DNA from: Macrocybe gigantea
Taxonomy: Eukaryota > Basidiomycota > Agaricomycetes > Agaricales > Callistosporiaceae
Direction: 5' to 3'
DNA: 64,000 bases
Assembly (NCBI GenBank): GCA_011319805.1
Contig: SJRY01000260.1
Coordinates: 1 to 64,000, forward strand
Under the pieces are notes generated by a model. The model was not told the DNA's origin. It made no database searches and saw only the letters and a list, made by a program, of their open reading frames with translations. Both the position numbers and the translations under genes were made by a program. Numbering within the stretch: position 1 is the stretch's first letter; each line of letters opens with the position of its first letter. Shown one piece after another: positions 12,437 to 23,392 of this stretch.

Positions 12437-12704
12437 CGGTCAAGCAGCACCAGTACACATTTCTTATATAACCTTTATAGATGCTGAGAAGCAAAGCATC
12501 GCGATATTCAGCCCCGTTCTTGGAGTCAGACGTCAAAATGGGCTAGACTAGCAGGAACCACTGTCATTGCTTCTAATCAGCCAAGAGGCGCGGGTCGAAG
12601 CACATCATAGTAGCGGGCCAAAAAGGAGCAGTCGAGACTCATTAAGAGCAAAACTTTGTGTGGAGGAGAAATGGAGTGACCAGCGTGGGAAACCGAAGTC
12701 GACC

Positions 12705-13504
12705 ATGGTACACAACCATTCAGGAAAAGGCCAAGTCCGACTCAGGCCATTCCTTTCTCTTCTATACTGGCTGCCGACGGGGCTATTTCTCTCTCAGCTA
12801 TGCACGATCAAGGTCATATCTGGCAGAAGCATGCAGGTCGGCACACACATGTTCATTCGGGGAATCAAGATGGGATTCATCGTTAGCATGTTTTAGCCGA
12901 CGCTCAATCCGGAGCCATCGATAACGAAAGATGTCGGGCTGTTCAGCCGCTTCCAGGTCCTGGGTTTGAGAGGTGTTCAAAGGGAGATATTGTGGCTTTT
13001 CGGTGCGTTGCTTGTATTTTCGCTAGTCAGCTGCGATGTGAACCCTTTCACCGCCACCAGCTCGCCCCAGAACCGCGACCGCTTGCTTGTAAAGAGAGTT
13101 GTAGGCCTCCCAGGCGACTCCATCGTCACACGCCCACCGTATCCAGATCTTGTTGCTCGCGTTCCAGACGGCCACGCATGGGTCGAGGGTTCGGTCAACT
13201 CCTCTGAAACCGCTCGTGATTGGTTTTAATGTGCATCTCTCTCTCCAGGAGATGAACCTTTCCACGGAGACGACAGCAATGTCTTCGGACCGGTAGGCCT
13301 TTTCGTCAACATCCGTAAGTCTGTTTGAACGACAACCATTTTCAACAGATTCCGCTCGCGCTGGTGGAAGCACGGATGGTCTTCCTACTCTGGCCCCTAC
13401 ACCGTTTCGGTTATGTACCTGGACCCCCCAAATCGGTGTTGCAAAGGACTTTGACTTCTACAAATGCGTTCCATGTCGCGAATGACGCTAGGCAGATCAG
13501 CTAG
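12705..13504 (+). CDS. IMP2: mitochondrial inner membrane protease subunit 2
   Basis: IMP2 is a signal peptidase I-type Ser/Lys protease that removes sorting peptides on the outer face of the mitochondrial inner membrane. A membrane helix (FLSLLYWLPTGLFLSQL) precedes the catalytic Ser in GRSMQ|PTLNP; the bar is the first intron (12837-12896). The catalytic Lys is in LLVKRVVGLPGDS. The C-terminal blocks GHAWVEG|DEPFHGDDSNVFGP|IPLALVEARM are complete. Introns are 12837-12896, 13003-13060, 13189-13248 and 13293-13348. Between LFSRF and CSKGDIVAF (about 12950-12975) the frame changes by one base. The alternatives are an indel or a 26-nt intron, which would be unusually short. The length, about 200 residues, fits the family. 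It probably shares a promoter region with the divergent esterase remnant. Confidence 0.85.
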
Positions 13505-13740
13505 CCAACCGTCATCGGCGGCCATGTTCTCTAGAGTCGACACAAGTAGAATATAACGAACTTGGAACCCGTTGGTGCATGACTCAACATCGACAGAAAG
13601 CGCAAACGTGATCATTTCAAATCCCTGTACCCAACACTGACAAGCAGTTCGCATTCTTCTCAACTCCTCCGTCACGAATGCCAGATGTCATGCCATGGTA
13701 CGGCTACACAATATAAGGTTCTACTTATTGGGTCGCGACA

Positions 13741-14532
13741 CTAACATGAGCCTCGGCCAGAAAGAATAGAATCTTCTATGGTAATTGCCGCCGACACTGG
13801 AGATCTGGGCATTTTGTTGCTCGCGGGTATTGTCAATTCATGCTCGATGGGTCTATAATATCGCAAACTCCTCTTGTAATCCCACGCATCGTTGCCTATA
13901 CAGTCTCTCATCAAGCCTAGCAGAATGAAGCCAACTGCGCCTGTCTTAATCTTGTAACCACTGTTTTTGCACTTACTGACCTTCGCTCTCGTCTGTGCCT
14001 CGGAAGCGATATTGAGCGAGATCAACCGACACAACCAGATGTACCACCAGCTTCAACCACTGGTCAGGTTGAGGATTTGTCCGGAAGAAGAGGAGGAGAG
14101 AGTAGTTGGACGACAGGCTTGCGGATGAGAAACTTTAGCACGTCGGTATCGGGGATGTCAAAGTCGCGAGTACCGACAATGTCGACTGCTTTATCGCAGA
14201 ATTCGGCTAGCATCTCCTTCGGCAACGAAGGCTTGCGGGTCGTCTAGGTCCGGACGAGCTGTCCGAGAGTCAGTGGAGGTACGTATTCCACGAACAATCA
14301 CAGGGCGACCTCCTTCACGCCTCCATCACCACTGCCCTCGACGTCCGATGACGACGCCATACAGCTCCAGGATTTCCTTGCCCCGAAGCAGGGCAAGGCG
14401 CTCATAAGTTTCACGTTCAGCGGCGAATATAACATGCGCATGAGGCACATCGCCCAATTTTTGCAGAACCCTCATCAACGACCTGCGGCCTAATAGCCCT
14501 TGCTCGTTTCCGCCACTGGCCATGCAACTCAA
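13741..14532 (-). pseudogene. decayed fungal protein-kinase-like gene
   Basis: Blocks resemble the atypical kinase-like proteins of Agaricomycetes. An N-lobe stretch reads HVIFAAERETYERLALLRGKE...LYGVV, then a hinge-like LFVEYVPPLTLGQLVR, a catalytic-loop-like block (FCDKAVDIV...DIPDTDVLKFLIRKP), a DFG-region-like VSVDLAQYRFRG and an end block (RSLRYYRPIEHE). The hinge and catalytic-loop blocks lie in one frame but are cut by a TGA (14298-14300) and a TAG (14244-14246). One further frame change falls near 14345. Neither stop sits in an obvious intron. This reads as a kinase-like pseudogene; the family match is from memory of these motifs. Confidence 0.5.
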
Positions 14533-14884
14533 GGAGCTGATATTCTAATCCAGATAGCGGTCAACGATAACAAAGGGGCCTTGGAAAAGAGATGGGAATG
14601 CAAGGGCGCATGCATCCTGGTGTCGGCGATTTCATGGTGCTACTTTCTAAGCATCCACGACTCGGGTTTGCAGCATTACAAAGACATCCGTGTAGATTTC
14701 CAAGATAGGTAACAACGAGTGAAATAAGTTCTCTATAGTACAAAGCCTCGTGTATCGGGCTGCACGATTAAGAAAGCAATTCCGGTGAGCATGGGAAATC
14801 CACTTGAGAGATTGTAGGCGAGTGCTTCCTATAAGAGGTCTAGATGGGGTAACAAGTCGAAATATAAATGGCAGATTGGTCCGC

Positions 14885-17779
14885 TTAATAGTATAACTCG
14901 GGATCTTCGGGCTCTTGGGGATCCTCGGGTTCCGGCTCGGGCTCGTTCCTGCAAGTAACTGGAACCTTGAAGTCCTGTTCCCGAGACGTTGGCAAAATTA
15001 GCAAGTGCATCTCATATGCGGAGAAAGAGTACCGACGTTCGTGCGAATGCCTCCGCCCCACGGAGTGCGACCTTCGACATTGGCATCGACACCGAGGCCG
15101 CGCGAGGCAAAGCCTTCCCACAACAGGCAGAAGTTCTCGCCATTGGTGAGAATCTGGTCGGCTTGGATGATCGCATCACGCGCATCGAAGAACGAAGGGC
15201 GGCAGGGTTGGAGCTTCATCGCGTTGATGACAAGCCTAAATTGCGGACAAGGATGGAAGGGAAACTAGATTAGCCTGTTTCAGAAGGCTTTGAAGGAGCT
15301 GAAACGTACTGGACCATGAGAGAGTTGCCATGCTTTGGTACAAGGGGTTTCTTAGTGTCGTCGCGGGGGCGGTAGAAATCGCCTGCGGGGACAGTGCCGT
15401 CCGCCTCGGGTGCGGGAGGGAATAGGTCCTCCGTGTACCCGTGCTTCTTGATGAGGCCCTGTGACACAACCCACAGCATCTCAGCCCAGACTTCACCAAT
15501 GGCGTGGACACCCCAGTAGCCGGGCTTGTCGAGTGTCTTGTACGTCGACGGGTTGACGGTCTCATTCTGGTCAGAAATAAGCAGCGTGAAGATGGTAGGC
15601 GGATCATTGGAATGACATACCAAGGAATAGATGAAGTTGCGTATGCCCTGCTCGCGGTTGGCAGCCCAGGCGCCCATCGGATAGTCGGAGTAAATCTTGT
15701 TGCTTCGGACGGTGGTGGCCAGGAAATCTACAATATCTCAGCAACAATGCAGTGCAGTCGATAGAGGAAATGCATTACCTCCCCAACCCTCTCCCATTCC
15801 CCCGCTCTCGCCCCAACCCAGACACCCAGAATTGGCGGGCCCACCAGTCAATCGGGTGCTCAAGCCGTGACTGAGCTCGTGGATGACAATGCCGGCTTCG
15901 AGGTCGCCATCTCTGAAAGGCAGATCTGTGTTCCAAAGGTACATCCTCATGCGTCCGTTCTGGCCATCGGGTGGCGTCATAAAGTTAGCATTATTATAGC
16001 CGGAGCCATCCTGAGCATTCGCGATGACAGCATCGTTGTCGGCGCCACCACGCTCAAAGTTGTATTGCTGGAAGTTGCCGGAGACCTCATCAAAACCATA
16101 ACTATGATGATCAAAGATAAATACATTATGTATAGCGTTGTGAGCAATAGAACACACCGATAATAGAGATCGTGGACCAGGTTGGTGGTGTAGAACAGTT
16201 GGGTAACGGTATTGTTGATGTATTTCTTGGCCTCGTCTAGTGCATCAGACCTGCTGGTCGACTTGGGATTGTACTTGTAATCAAAGACCTTGTCCTTGCC
16301 AGCATCGGGGCGATAGTTGTTAATGAAGTTGTTCAAACCCTCCCAATTCTCTTGAGCGAAGACCTGTGGCTGTGATGAACGAAAGTTTGCAGCAGAAGAA
16401 TCAATGATACTGACATTGTTACCCCAAGTTGTGGTGGTGTTCCTGTAAAAGTCCTTCTCTTTCTTCCCACGGACACCGCGCATAGAAGGATCATGGTGTA
16501 AGGAAGGGAATGCCAGCCGACAGGAGAAGCGAGGACATCGAAGTTCTCCTTCTGCAAAGATCGATGGCCAACAGAGGGATCATTGGTTCCCCAAGCAAAG
16601 ACATTATAAGTCGCCGGCTCCGAACTTGGAGCCTGCGGAGGCAGTGGAGCATCTGATGCCCAGTCGATGACAGAGACAATTCGATGCGGAGGAGTGGCTG
16701 AGATAGCCGCCTCGTACCAGTTATCCTCCATCTCGACTTCGAACTAATAATGATAGCTTTCAGCGTCCAAGTCGTTAACAAAGTTAAGTCCACAAACCTT
16801 CCAGACAAGATTAAGTGCATAGCGTCGCCCTTCTTATTTGGGACTTGAAGATATGCCACATTCACTCTGACAGGGCTCACGGCATCCGGAACGTTGTTGA
16901 CCGTAACTTGTATCGTCCCTGTAGAGGGTGCAAATTCGTTGGTGTAGGTCATCTTCAAGAGGTACTTGTCAAAGTGCCGGAGGATGTCTTCAGCGATGTG
17001 GTCCTTGGGCGTCACGGCGACCATGAAGTGAAGTAACCCGCTTTAAAGCTATCATCGAGATGGCGAATAACATGCTCGTAAGGCACGTTGGCGAAGCGAC
17101 AGTTTGACCAATGAATGTACTGCAATTCGTCGATACGAGCTGAATCACGGTGTCTATCAAGCACGACTTGCTCGCCTGTAATGCAGATGACCGTTGGACG
17201 TGCAAGTCGAGTTCTTTGGCCAGAATCTCGCAGTACTCGCGGTGAGGATGGCTAAGTTCCTCCAAGTTGTCATAGATATTTACAAGTTCCGGAATTGGGC
17301 CGTCAAAGAACTAATAATTGTTCAATATTGCCCTGGTAAACGGGTCGGCGCACAAGCGAATGTACATACAGAGCTCCCATAGGATAGGACCATGCCGTCT
17401 TGATATTAATGTTCATGTCACCGTCCGCGACCTCGTAGCCATTGATCAGCTGACGAACATAGAAATGGGTGACACCAGTGTTAGAGTCCGTGTACGAGTC
17501 TTCCCGGATCTTGTAGCCATGACGGCCTGAGAGCCGGTTACCAAGTATATCGAAAAGAAACAGCTCAACCACTTCGTGCGGGTGGGTGTTCGGGTCAAGC
17601 GGCTTGAACCCGTTAGTCTTTACTTGATACGGACTAGAATGGAAGACGGCATGTGGGTGCTCTGGTCCAAAACCGAGAGACTTACGGCGCCTAACTGGAC
17701 TTTCGGTCTTGTGACGATGGGCCAGGACGGTGCCAGCGAAGCCCGCAACGAGGAGCGACGCGGTGGAGAAAAGGCGCAT
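14885..17779 (-). CDS. fungalysin, secreted M36 metallopeptidase
   Basis: M36 peptidases are secreted zinc endoproteases made with a long FTP-type propeptide. The first exon opens with a signal peptide ([20 protein letters not shown]) and continues into the propeptide ([20 protein letters not shown]). The mature domain has the zinc site HELSHG (HEXXH) followed by [21 protein letters not shown] near 15.79-15.89 kb, which carries the third zinc-ligand Glu. About ten introns are present. The end is an unusual acidic Pro/Glu tail ([19 protein letters not shown]). Near 17398-17401 the conserved [11 protein letters not shown] block is one base short. The stretch 17.04-17.27 kb also changes frame in a way I could not resolve by splicing. 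It may be broken or may carry assembly indels. Confidence 0.85.
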
Positions 17780-18362
17780 TGGGAAGAAAGATAATCAACT
17801 GCTCGCTTATCGCCAACGATGCAGAATGAGTGACAGATAGGGACTGTGATGATAGTTTGAAGACAAGGAGGGGAGCTTGCGTGTAAGCTCGCCAGAAGCG
17901 GCAACCTCTCCTCCGAGTACTTATGAGAAGTTGTTTGACCTTGTTTGCCAGTGACTCAAGCAGTCGTTGTCAACGCTCCTCCCAGCTAATTCTACCTGGC
18001 AGCCGCATGGGGGACGTTTTTATCACCTGCATCAGCCGAATCCAATGATAAACTTTTCCGAATCCTGTTTGGCTAGGCCGCGTGACGCCAGCATGTCGCA
18101 ATTCCTTATCATAGGTTCCAGATTAGGGCGTTCGTGCTTTTGAGCTTTGGTCGTCAGAAAACACAATGTATTCTGTCAAATTAAGCGCCCAGCATTTTGC
18201 TCCCACGGGGTTGCGATGTTGTGGCACTGTGCCCGCATCCACAGGTGAAATGGCCGCGAATCCTTCGTTGAACCCGCTGAACTGTATGTCCAGTGTTCGG
18301 TGGTGATAGCCACGATCTACAATCATCTTGCAGATGAACTACCAAAAACGCCCCAGACGGTC

Positions 18363-19097
18363 ATGAAAGCCTGGCTGCCTAGGTTGCAAGCAGTGGCTGT
18401 CGTCGTGAGTTAGTCCATCGCAGCTTGGTGATCATACTTAGTTCCCGTGTCCAGACGGCGCTATTCGCGGGTGTCGAAAGCCAACTGATCTCCGGCCTGC
18501 CCGACGCAGGGGATAGCCCATCGCCAGCGCATGCCGCCGTGCGCTTCTTCGCCTATAGCGGCCTCCTGCTGAACCTCGGTGCCACGCTCTCCTCCATACT
18601 GCTCCTCATCGCCGTCGCGTCACTGCCGTCCGCCGCGCGCAGCCTCTACGTGTCCTGCAGCCACGGGTACCCGCGTCGACTTTTGACAACCACGCACCCC
18701 ACGTCGCGGAGCTCAACAAGCGCATGGTCGACGGGCACGGCGAGACCTATGTCCTTCGCGCGTTCGGGATCGCGCGCGGGTGGGGACTGATACTGAGACA
18801 TTGCATATTCTGCTTCCTCGCAGGGTGCATCTGCGCCTTCGTGCATGTCGCGATCCAGGTCTGGCTCGTCGAGTCTGTCGTCGTAGCCGCTATAGTCATG
18901 CCGGCGTCGCGTTGGGGGTCCTGCCGCCCCTGATTGCCTTCATGTTCTACATGGACAGTCCGCCATGCAAGGAATGCGCAGAAGAAAGGTGGGGCTTTGA
19001 TTTATGGCATCTTTCGCCTACCACGGAAATCGCTGACTACTCATCGTGCTTACTGTCAAGGAAAATCGAATCAGCTCTCCGACGGTATCAATTCTAG
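18363..19097 (+). CDS. multi-pass membrane protein, hypothetical
   Basis: The start MKAWLPRLQAVAVV splices over a 50-bp intron ending GTCCAG (just before 18453) into TALFAGVESQLISG. A membrane helix follows (FFAYSGLLLNLGATLSSILLLIAVA). A second intron after RSLY (acceptor GCGGAG near 18710) joins LNKRMVDGHGETYVLRAFG and two more helices. The blocks SVVVAAIVMP and VALGVLPPLIAFMFYMDSP near 18.9 kb lie in different frames, one base apart, so an indel is likely there. Similar three- or four-helix proteins of unknown role occur in Agaricomycetes. The 3' end is uncertain. Confidence 0.5.
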
Positions 19098-19506
19098 ACC
19101 TTACATCAATCGTGGCTTCTAGGTGTTTACCCACACATTGTGCGTGCAACCTGTACATTAGAAATCTAACCAAAAAAAAGAGAGGGCTTGTCGCGCACTT
19201 TTGCCGATCTTCGGTGCATTCAACCGCATGTTTGCTGATCATAAACGGACGAAGCGGGGGAGAACCAATGCGAAGATACGTGATTGGGAAATCCAGTCGC
19301 AGGACAATGGTAAAAATGTGTGGCCACACTCCTCGTCCAATCAACAAAGGGAACAATGTGAACGTCTCTGTACTTAACCGTGCATTTTCACCATTGTAGA
19401 CCACACACCAATCAACTGCCACAACCGCGTTTCTTATTTAAAGACCTCCGATTTGAGCCAGGTATTATCATAGCTTTTAACCTTCTCTGCAACCCCTGTT
19501 GATACT

Positions 19507-19826
19507 ATGGACTCGCAACGCTTTGATATCTCTCAACGCCAAACAGTACGTGTGCTTGCCCGCTCATTCCTTGTCTGTGGAATCTTAACGCCCATCTTGG
19601 CCCGCAGGAAGGCCCATTCTTCGATATTCCGCTGTCCGACGAAATAGAACAACTTCCCAATCAAACCACCGCCAACAGCACCTACTCATTCTCCTTCTCC
19701 AACATCATAAAGAACCTCCGCCGTGCCCCACCCGACGATCCCGATCACTGCATCTTCGCAACCAATGGGCGAAACGACGTTCCTGTCAAAGCTGAAGAGA
19801 AAAGTGAAAAGCGTGCTGCGCATTAA
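19507..19826 (+). CDS. small hypothetical protein (85 aa)
   Basis: Two exons, 19507-19545 and 19608-19826, are joined by a 62-bp intron with GTACGT and CCGCAG ends. The product opens MDSQRFDISQRQT|EGPFFDIP and has a Ser/Thr-rich middle and a charged C-terminus. It has no signal peptide and no CaaX end, so it is not a mating pheromone precursor. I recognise no family. Confidence 0.4.
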
Positions 19827-20379
19827 GCGGTCGAAGAAGACCACGATGCTCGATCGCTTGGGCGAAGCGTTCGGCCTGAAGGCGGTCATGACAAAGGCGG
19901 AACGCAGCGCCCCCAGGCTCTTCGCTATTCTCTATTGCATATGCCAACTTTATCTCCTTGTCACTACAGACTACTTGCCTCACGAGGCTTGAACATCACA
20001 CAACTCTCGTATTTATTCCACACTTATACATTTGTGGATTTCAGGCATGTACTAAAGCGCAGGCCGCTTGTCGAATAGAATATTGGGAAAATGCTCTCAC
20101 TGTATTTCTCTGCGCCTATCCAGAAGACCTTTGCGTCAATGGCCAATTAAGGAGCGAAACAAGGCCGTTTCGACGGAGCTAGACCTTGAAGTTTGAGGGA
20201 ATCATAGGATTTCGCAGAGCTTATACTGTCAAGCAAGTAAAGGTGAAGCCTTGGACAAACATGCTGGGTATGGGTATTGGGGATTCTCGCAAAGCGGTCA
20301 AGGGCAGAAAATTTCATAATATATCCATTATCCAAGTAAAACAAAAAAAAAAAGATCGACAAGAAAAGGAATGAGAAAA

Positions 20380-21063
20380 TTATGTTCTACGAACAGGAAC
20401 GGTATCCAAATCCAAAGCGATGCAGGTCAAGCCACGAGGCGCGTCGCCAGGCTCAGCGAGGTAGAAGATCTAGCCAGAGCACATTCAGTCCGTCAGACGA
20501 CAAGGCGAGGCGAGTCGTTCAAACACTTACAAATCGGTTCGGCCCACAGGCGTAGAATCCTCCGATGAAGTTGAAAGTGAGATGCGCGCCAAGCTGAGCG
20601 TTGCGGTCGTCGGACTGGATGTCGAACCGGTTCGTCAAGGCGCAGGAATTCGGAGCCGGGTTTTGGAGGAGGATCACAGGGCCAGACCTGCCGCACCTTC
20701 CGCCGAAGGGCGCGGCTTGGATGAAGGGCGTCAGACGATTGGGGAGCTCGCTGGTGGGAGCCGTGACGAGCTTTCCTCCGTAAAACTCGAATTGCAGAAC
20801 AGGACCGGGTCCAGAGATGGTCGCTGGCCCACCGTTAGCGCCGTTGGCAAGCTTCAAGGGCTAGTTCCAACGTTTGTTTCTCTGTCAGCAAACGATAGCG
20901 GGGGACGAAAGGAACTTTGATACACCTGAAGATTATAGGCCGAGAGCGTGGAGCTCGACACGAACTGGAACCGAGGCGTGTCGGGGTTGTTCTGAGCTCC
21001 GACCAAAGCCGCAGAGCTGGCCAAGAGGGCGACGAGTTTGGCGAAAGTGGCGGTGAACTGCAT
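20380..21063 (-). CDS. small secreted protein A of a tandem pair (185 aa)
   Basis: Three exons (20926-21063, 20531-20860, 20380-20469) with canonical introns give 185 residues. The protein opens with a clear signal peptide (MQFTATFAKLVALLASSAALVGA). The body has a Gly-rich block (GANGGPATISGPGPVLQF), a paired-Cys region (APNSCALTNRFDIQSDDRNAQLG) and FNFIGGFYACG. The end is GLTCIALDLDTVPV. The neighbour to the right (secreted protein B) has the same exon layout and the same motifs in order, so the two arose by tandem duplication. I recognise no enzyme motif; by location it is probably an extracellular or wall protein. Confidence 0.75.
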
Positions 21064-21631
21064 TTCGTTGAACTTGAGAGAGGACTTGAGAGGGCTTGAG
21101 AAGACGGATTTGAGTGTTGAGGACGATGAGTATTGACGCTGGATCTCTGTCGTCTTTTATACCTCCTGAGTATTGAATGTCGTCAGCCACCAAATAGCAT
21201 GTCTGGACCAGTGGTAGATTCAAGGTTCGAAGGATAACTCGTCAGCCCACTGACCTCTCATCACAGAGGAAACTGAACCCAAAAAGGAGATTTCATTACT
21301 GACTGGACTGGAATAACGGCGGCGTGCAGAGGCTGACACGAATGTGAAAGCATGGGGCTAGGGATCTCTCCTACAACCGGGAAGTTTGTTTAGAACCAGG
21401 TCATAGACTGTTCGCACAAGCAGGTCTGGCTCAAGAGGGCCCAAACGATTAGAGCTAAGGAGTTCGGAAAACAATGCTGAATTCTGAAAAAATAAGAGAC
21501 AACTTAGAGATCTAAAGCTGCCTAGATTTCACGATAATCGTCCGTTTGCGTAAAATGGCGAATTCTTCGACCTGAAACGCCTTCCTACGAGCCGCTCACA
21601 GGTACAGTCCAAAGATCGATGCGGTGACAAG

Positions 21632-22266
21632 TCAAGCCGCTGGTCCATCGTCCGGCGAAACCTGGTACCAGACCTACGGAAACGATATGTGAGATCAAAC
21701 GGGCGGCAATACAGAAAGCGAAACGATGGCGCTCGTCCTCCACTTACGTCTTGCCCGGAACCGCAAGCGTAAAAGTCTCCCACGAAATTGAACGACAGCT
21801 TCGCGCCAAGCTGGGCGTTCTCAGAATCGGATTGGATGTAGAACGAGTTGTATCGTGCGCATTTGTTGCTGCTGGATCCTTCGGTGAAGCCGAGGGAGCC
21901 GTACGCGCTGCAGCTGGTGGAGCCGAGCACGGACCCGACGAGAGGTCTTTGCTCGCTCGAAGAGCCGGGCCGAGGGGCGGCGGTGAGCTGTCCTTGCTTG
22001 AAGTAAAACACGCCGATGGGTCCGCTGCCCGTCAGCGTAGCATAACCGCCGGCACCGCCGTCCGTTCGAAGAGGCTGGAGAAAAAACATTGTTCAGTCAG
22101 CAATGGCGAAACTGGTGGACGGGGTCTTGCATACGAGGATATTGGATCCGCCATCCTGAGAGCTGGCTACGAGATAGAAGGATGGCGTGTCCGCGCCGGG
22201 CACGACCACAGACGACACCAGAGCAGGTGCAACAGCAAGGAGACTCCAAAGAGCGGTGAACTTCAT
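21632..22266 (-). CDS. small secreted protein B of the tandem pair, C-terminus cut short
   Basis: Three exons (22135-22266, 21748-22074, 21632-21673) encode 166 residues. The signal peptide is MKFTALWSLLAVAPALVSS. The motifs parallel protein A: DTPSFYLVASSQ, GGYATLTGSGPIGVFYF, NSFYIQSDSENAQLGAKLSFN and GDFYACG. The last exon reads VWYQVSPDDGPAA and stops at 21632-21634. One base later in frame, the downstream sequence encodes GLTCHRIDLWTVPV, the counterpart of GLTCIALDLDTVPV in protein A, and closes at 21595. A single-base deletion near 21637 therefore removes a conserved C-terminus, unless it is an assembly error. Confidence 0.7.
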
Positions 22267-23392
22267 GCTTTGAGTTTTTCGGATGATGGCATTCCAGTAG
22301 CAAGTGCGCTCGCCCATTTATACCTGAAATTTCAGGTACGTGAACATTTTGAGGGTGGTCGTTATGCGGCATTAATCTTCGTGCAACGTCATGCCAGAGC
22401 TGATGAGATGGAATTCCCTGTACAACTCCTATGTGATCGCAGCAAGCCTGATCGCCGTTCTCCCCGCGTTCACTGCATACAGCGCATGAGAGCGAGGCGG
22501 AGCGCTTCAGACAAGGCGCGCACGGGGATTGCTTGGCACATGCGGGGTGTGTACGGCTCTATCTTGCGAAGCAAAACGAGGGCATACTATGACCTTCGGC
22601 GACCTCACAACGGCCTCGAAGTGGATGCGGATAAAGATCAGTAGAGCGAGGCGCCGCTCCATACAGTGCCTAGCCAGTTGACCCAAAACGATGGTGAACG
22701 GTCTACCTGTTAGGTCGGCATAATCGACCTCGACTCGGAAAAGCGGGCATGCATGCCCGTCGGACACACGGAGGCTTTTCTTCCTAGAAAGAGATCACAC
22801 ATTCCAGACTGTGCCATTGAATCCAGGTAACGGCCTCGACGGTGACATTGTAGCAGTCATGGCGGGGTTGGGGTGTCCAGCGATGTGTGTACGGTGCTGG
22901 GCGATGGGGATTCTATCTCGGAATGTCCTGGACGCTGATAGCCATCAAGGGTGCAGATGCAAGTCGAATGCCAGCAAGTCGTCACTTGCCTCAACACACG
23001 GAATTCAGTACCCGTGCTCATGGAGGCCCCGTCCCCCGCCCTTCAAGTTGACACACTTCGCCCACACAATGAGCCGCTGGGCCTAGGAGAGCAACGGTCG
23101 GATTGAATGGAAGAAGACTGGTGGAGAAGAAGATATGATCCAAACGAGGCGTCGAACGGAAGCTGACGTTTGGTGAGAAAAGGTGATGACATCCCACAAC
23201 TGTGTCCCACTTCTCCTCGTCTTCTCGACCTTCTCGTATCAACATCATCATGGCCAGCAGAGCGCTCACCCTTCATCACCATCATCCTCATCAACACATC
23301 GCCTTGTATCCAAAATTGACCTCAAGCGCCAGACGAAATCGACTGTATAAACACCCCAGCAGGACCAGCGGCGTCAACGACCTTACCCCACC
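22267..23392. other. about 1.1 kb divergent intergenic region
   Basis: This lies between the start of secreted protein B and the ankyrin gene. It should hold both promoters. Open frames cross it but show no family motif or splice structure. Confidence 0.35.

Noticed and set aside
13397..13675. Minus-strand frame of 92 aa
   Set aside because: It overlaps the last IMP2 exon antisense and has no motif; the spliced plus strand matches IMP2 well.
19507..19826. Possible mating-pheromone precursor (small protein, two exons)
   Set aside because: It ends KRAAH without the CaaX prenylation motif.
20582..22644. Long plus-strand frames (20582-20920, 21751-22644) opposite the secreted-protein pair
   Set aside because: They are antisense shadows of GC-rich exons; they show no family motif and the minus strand has signal peptides and splice sites.
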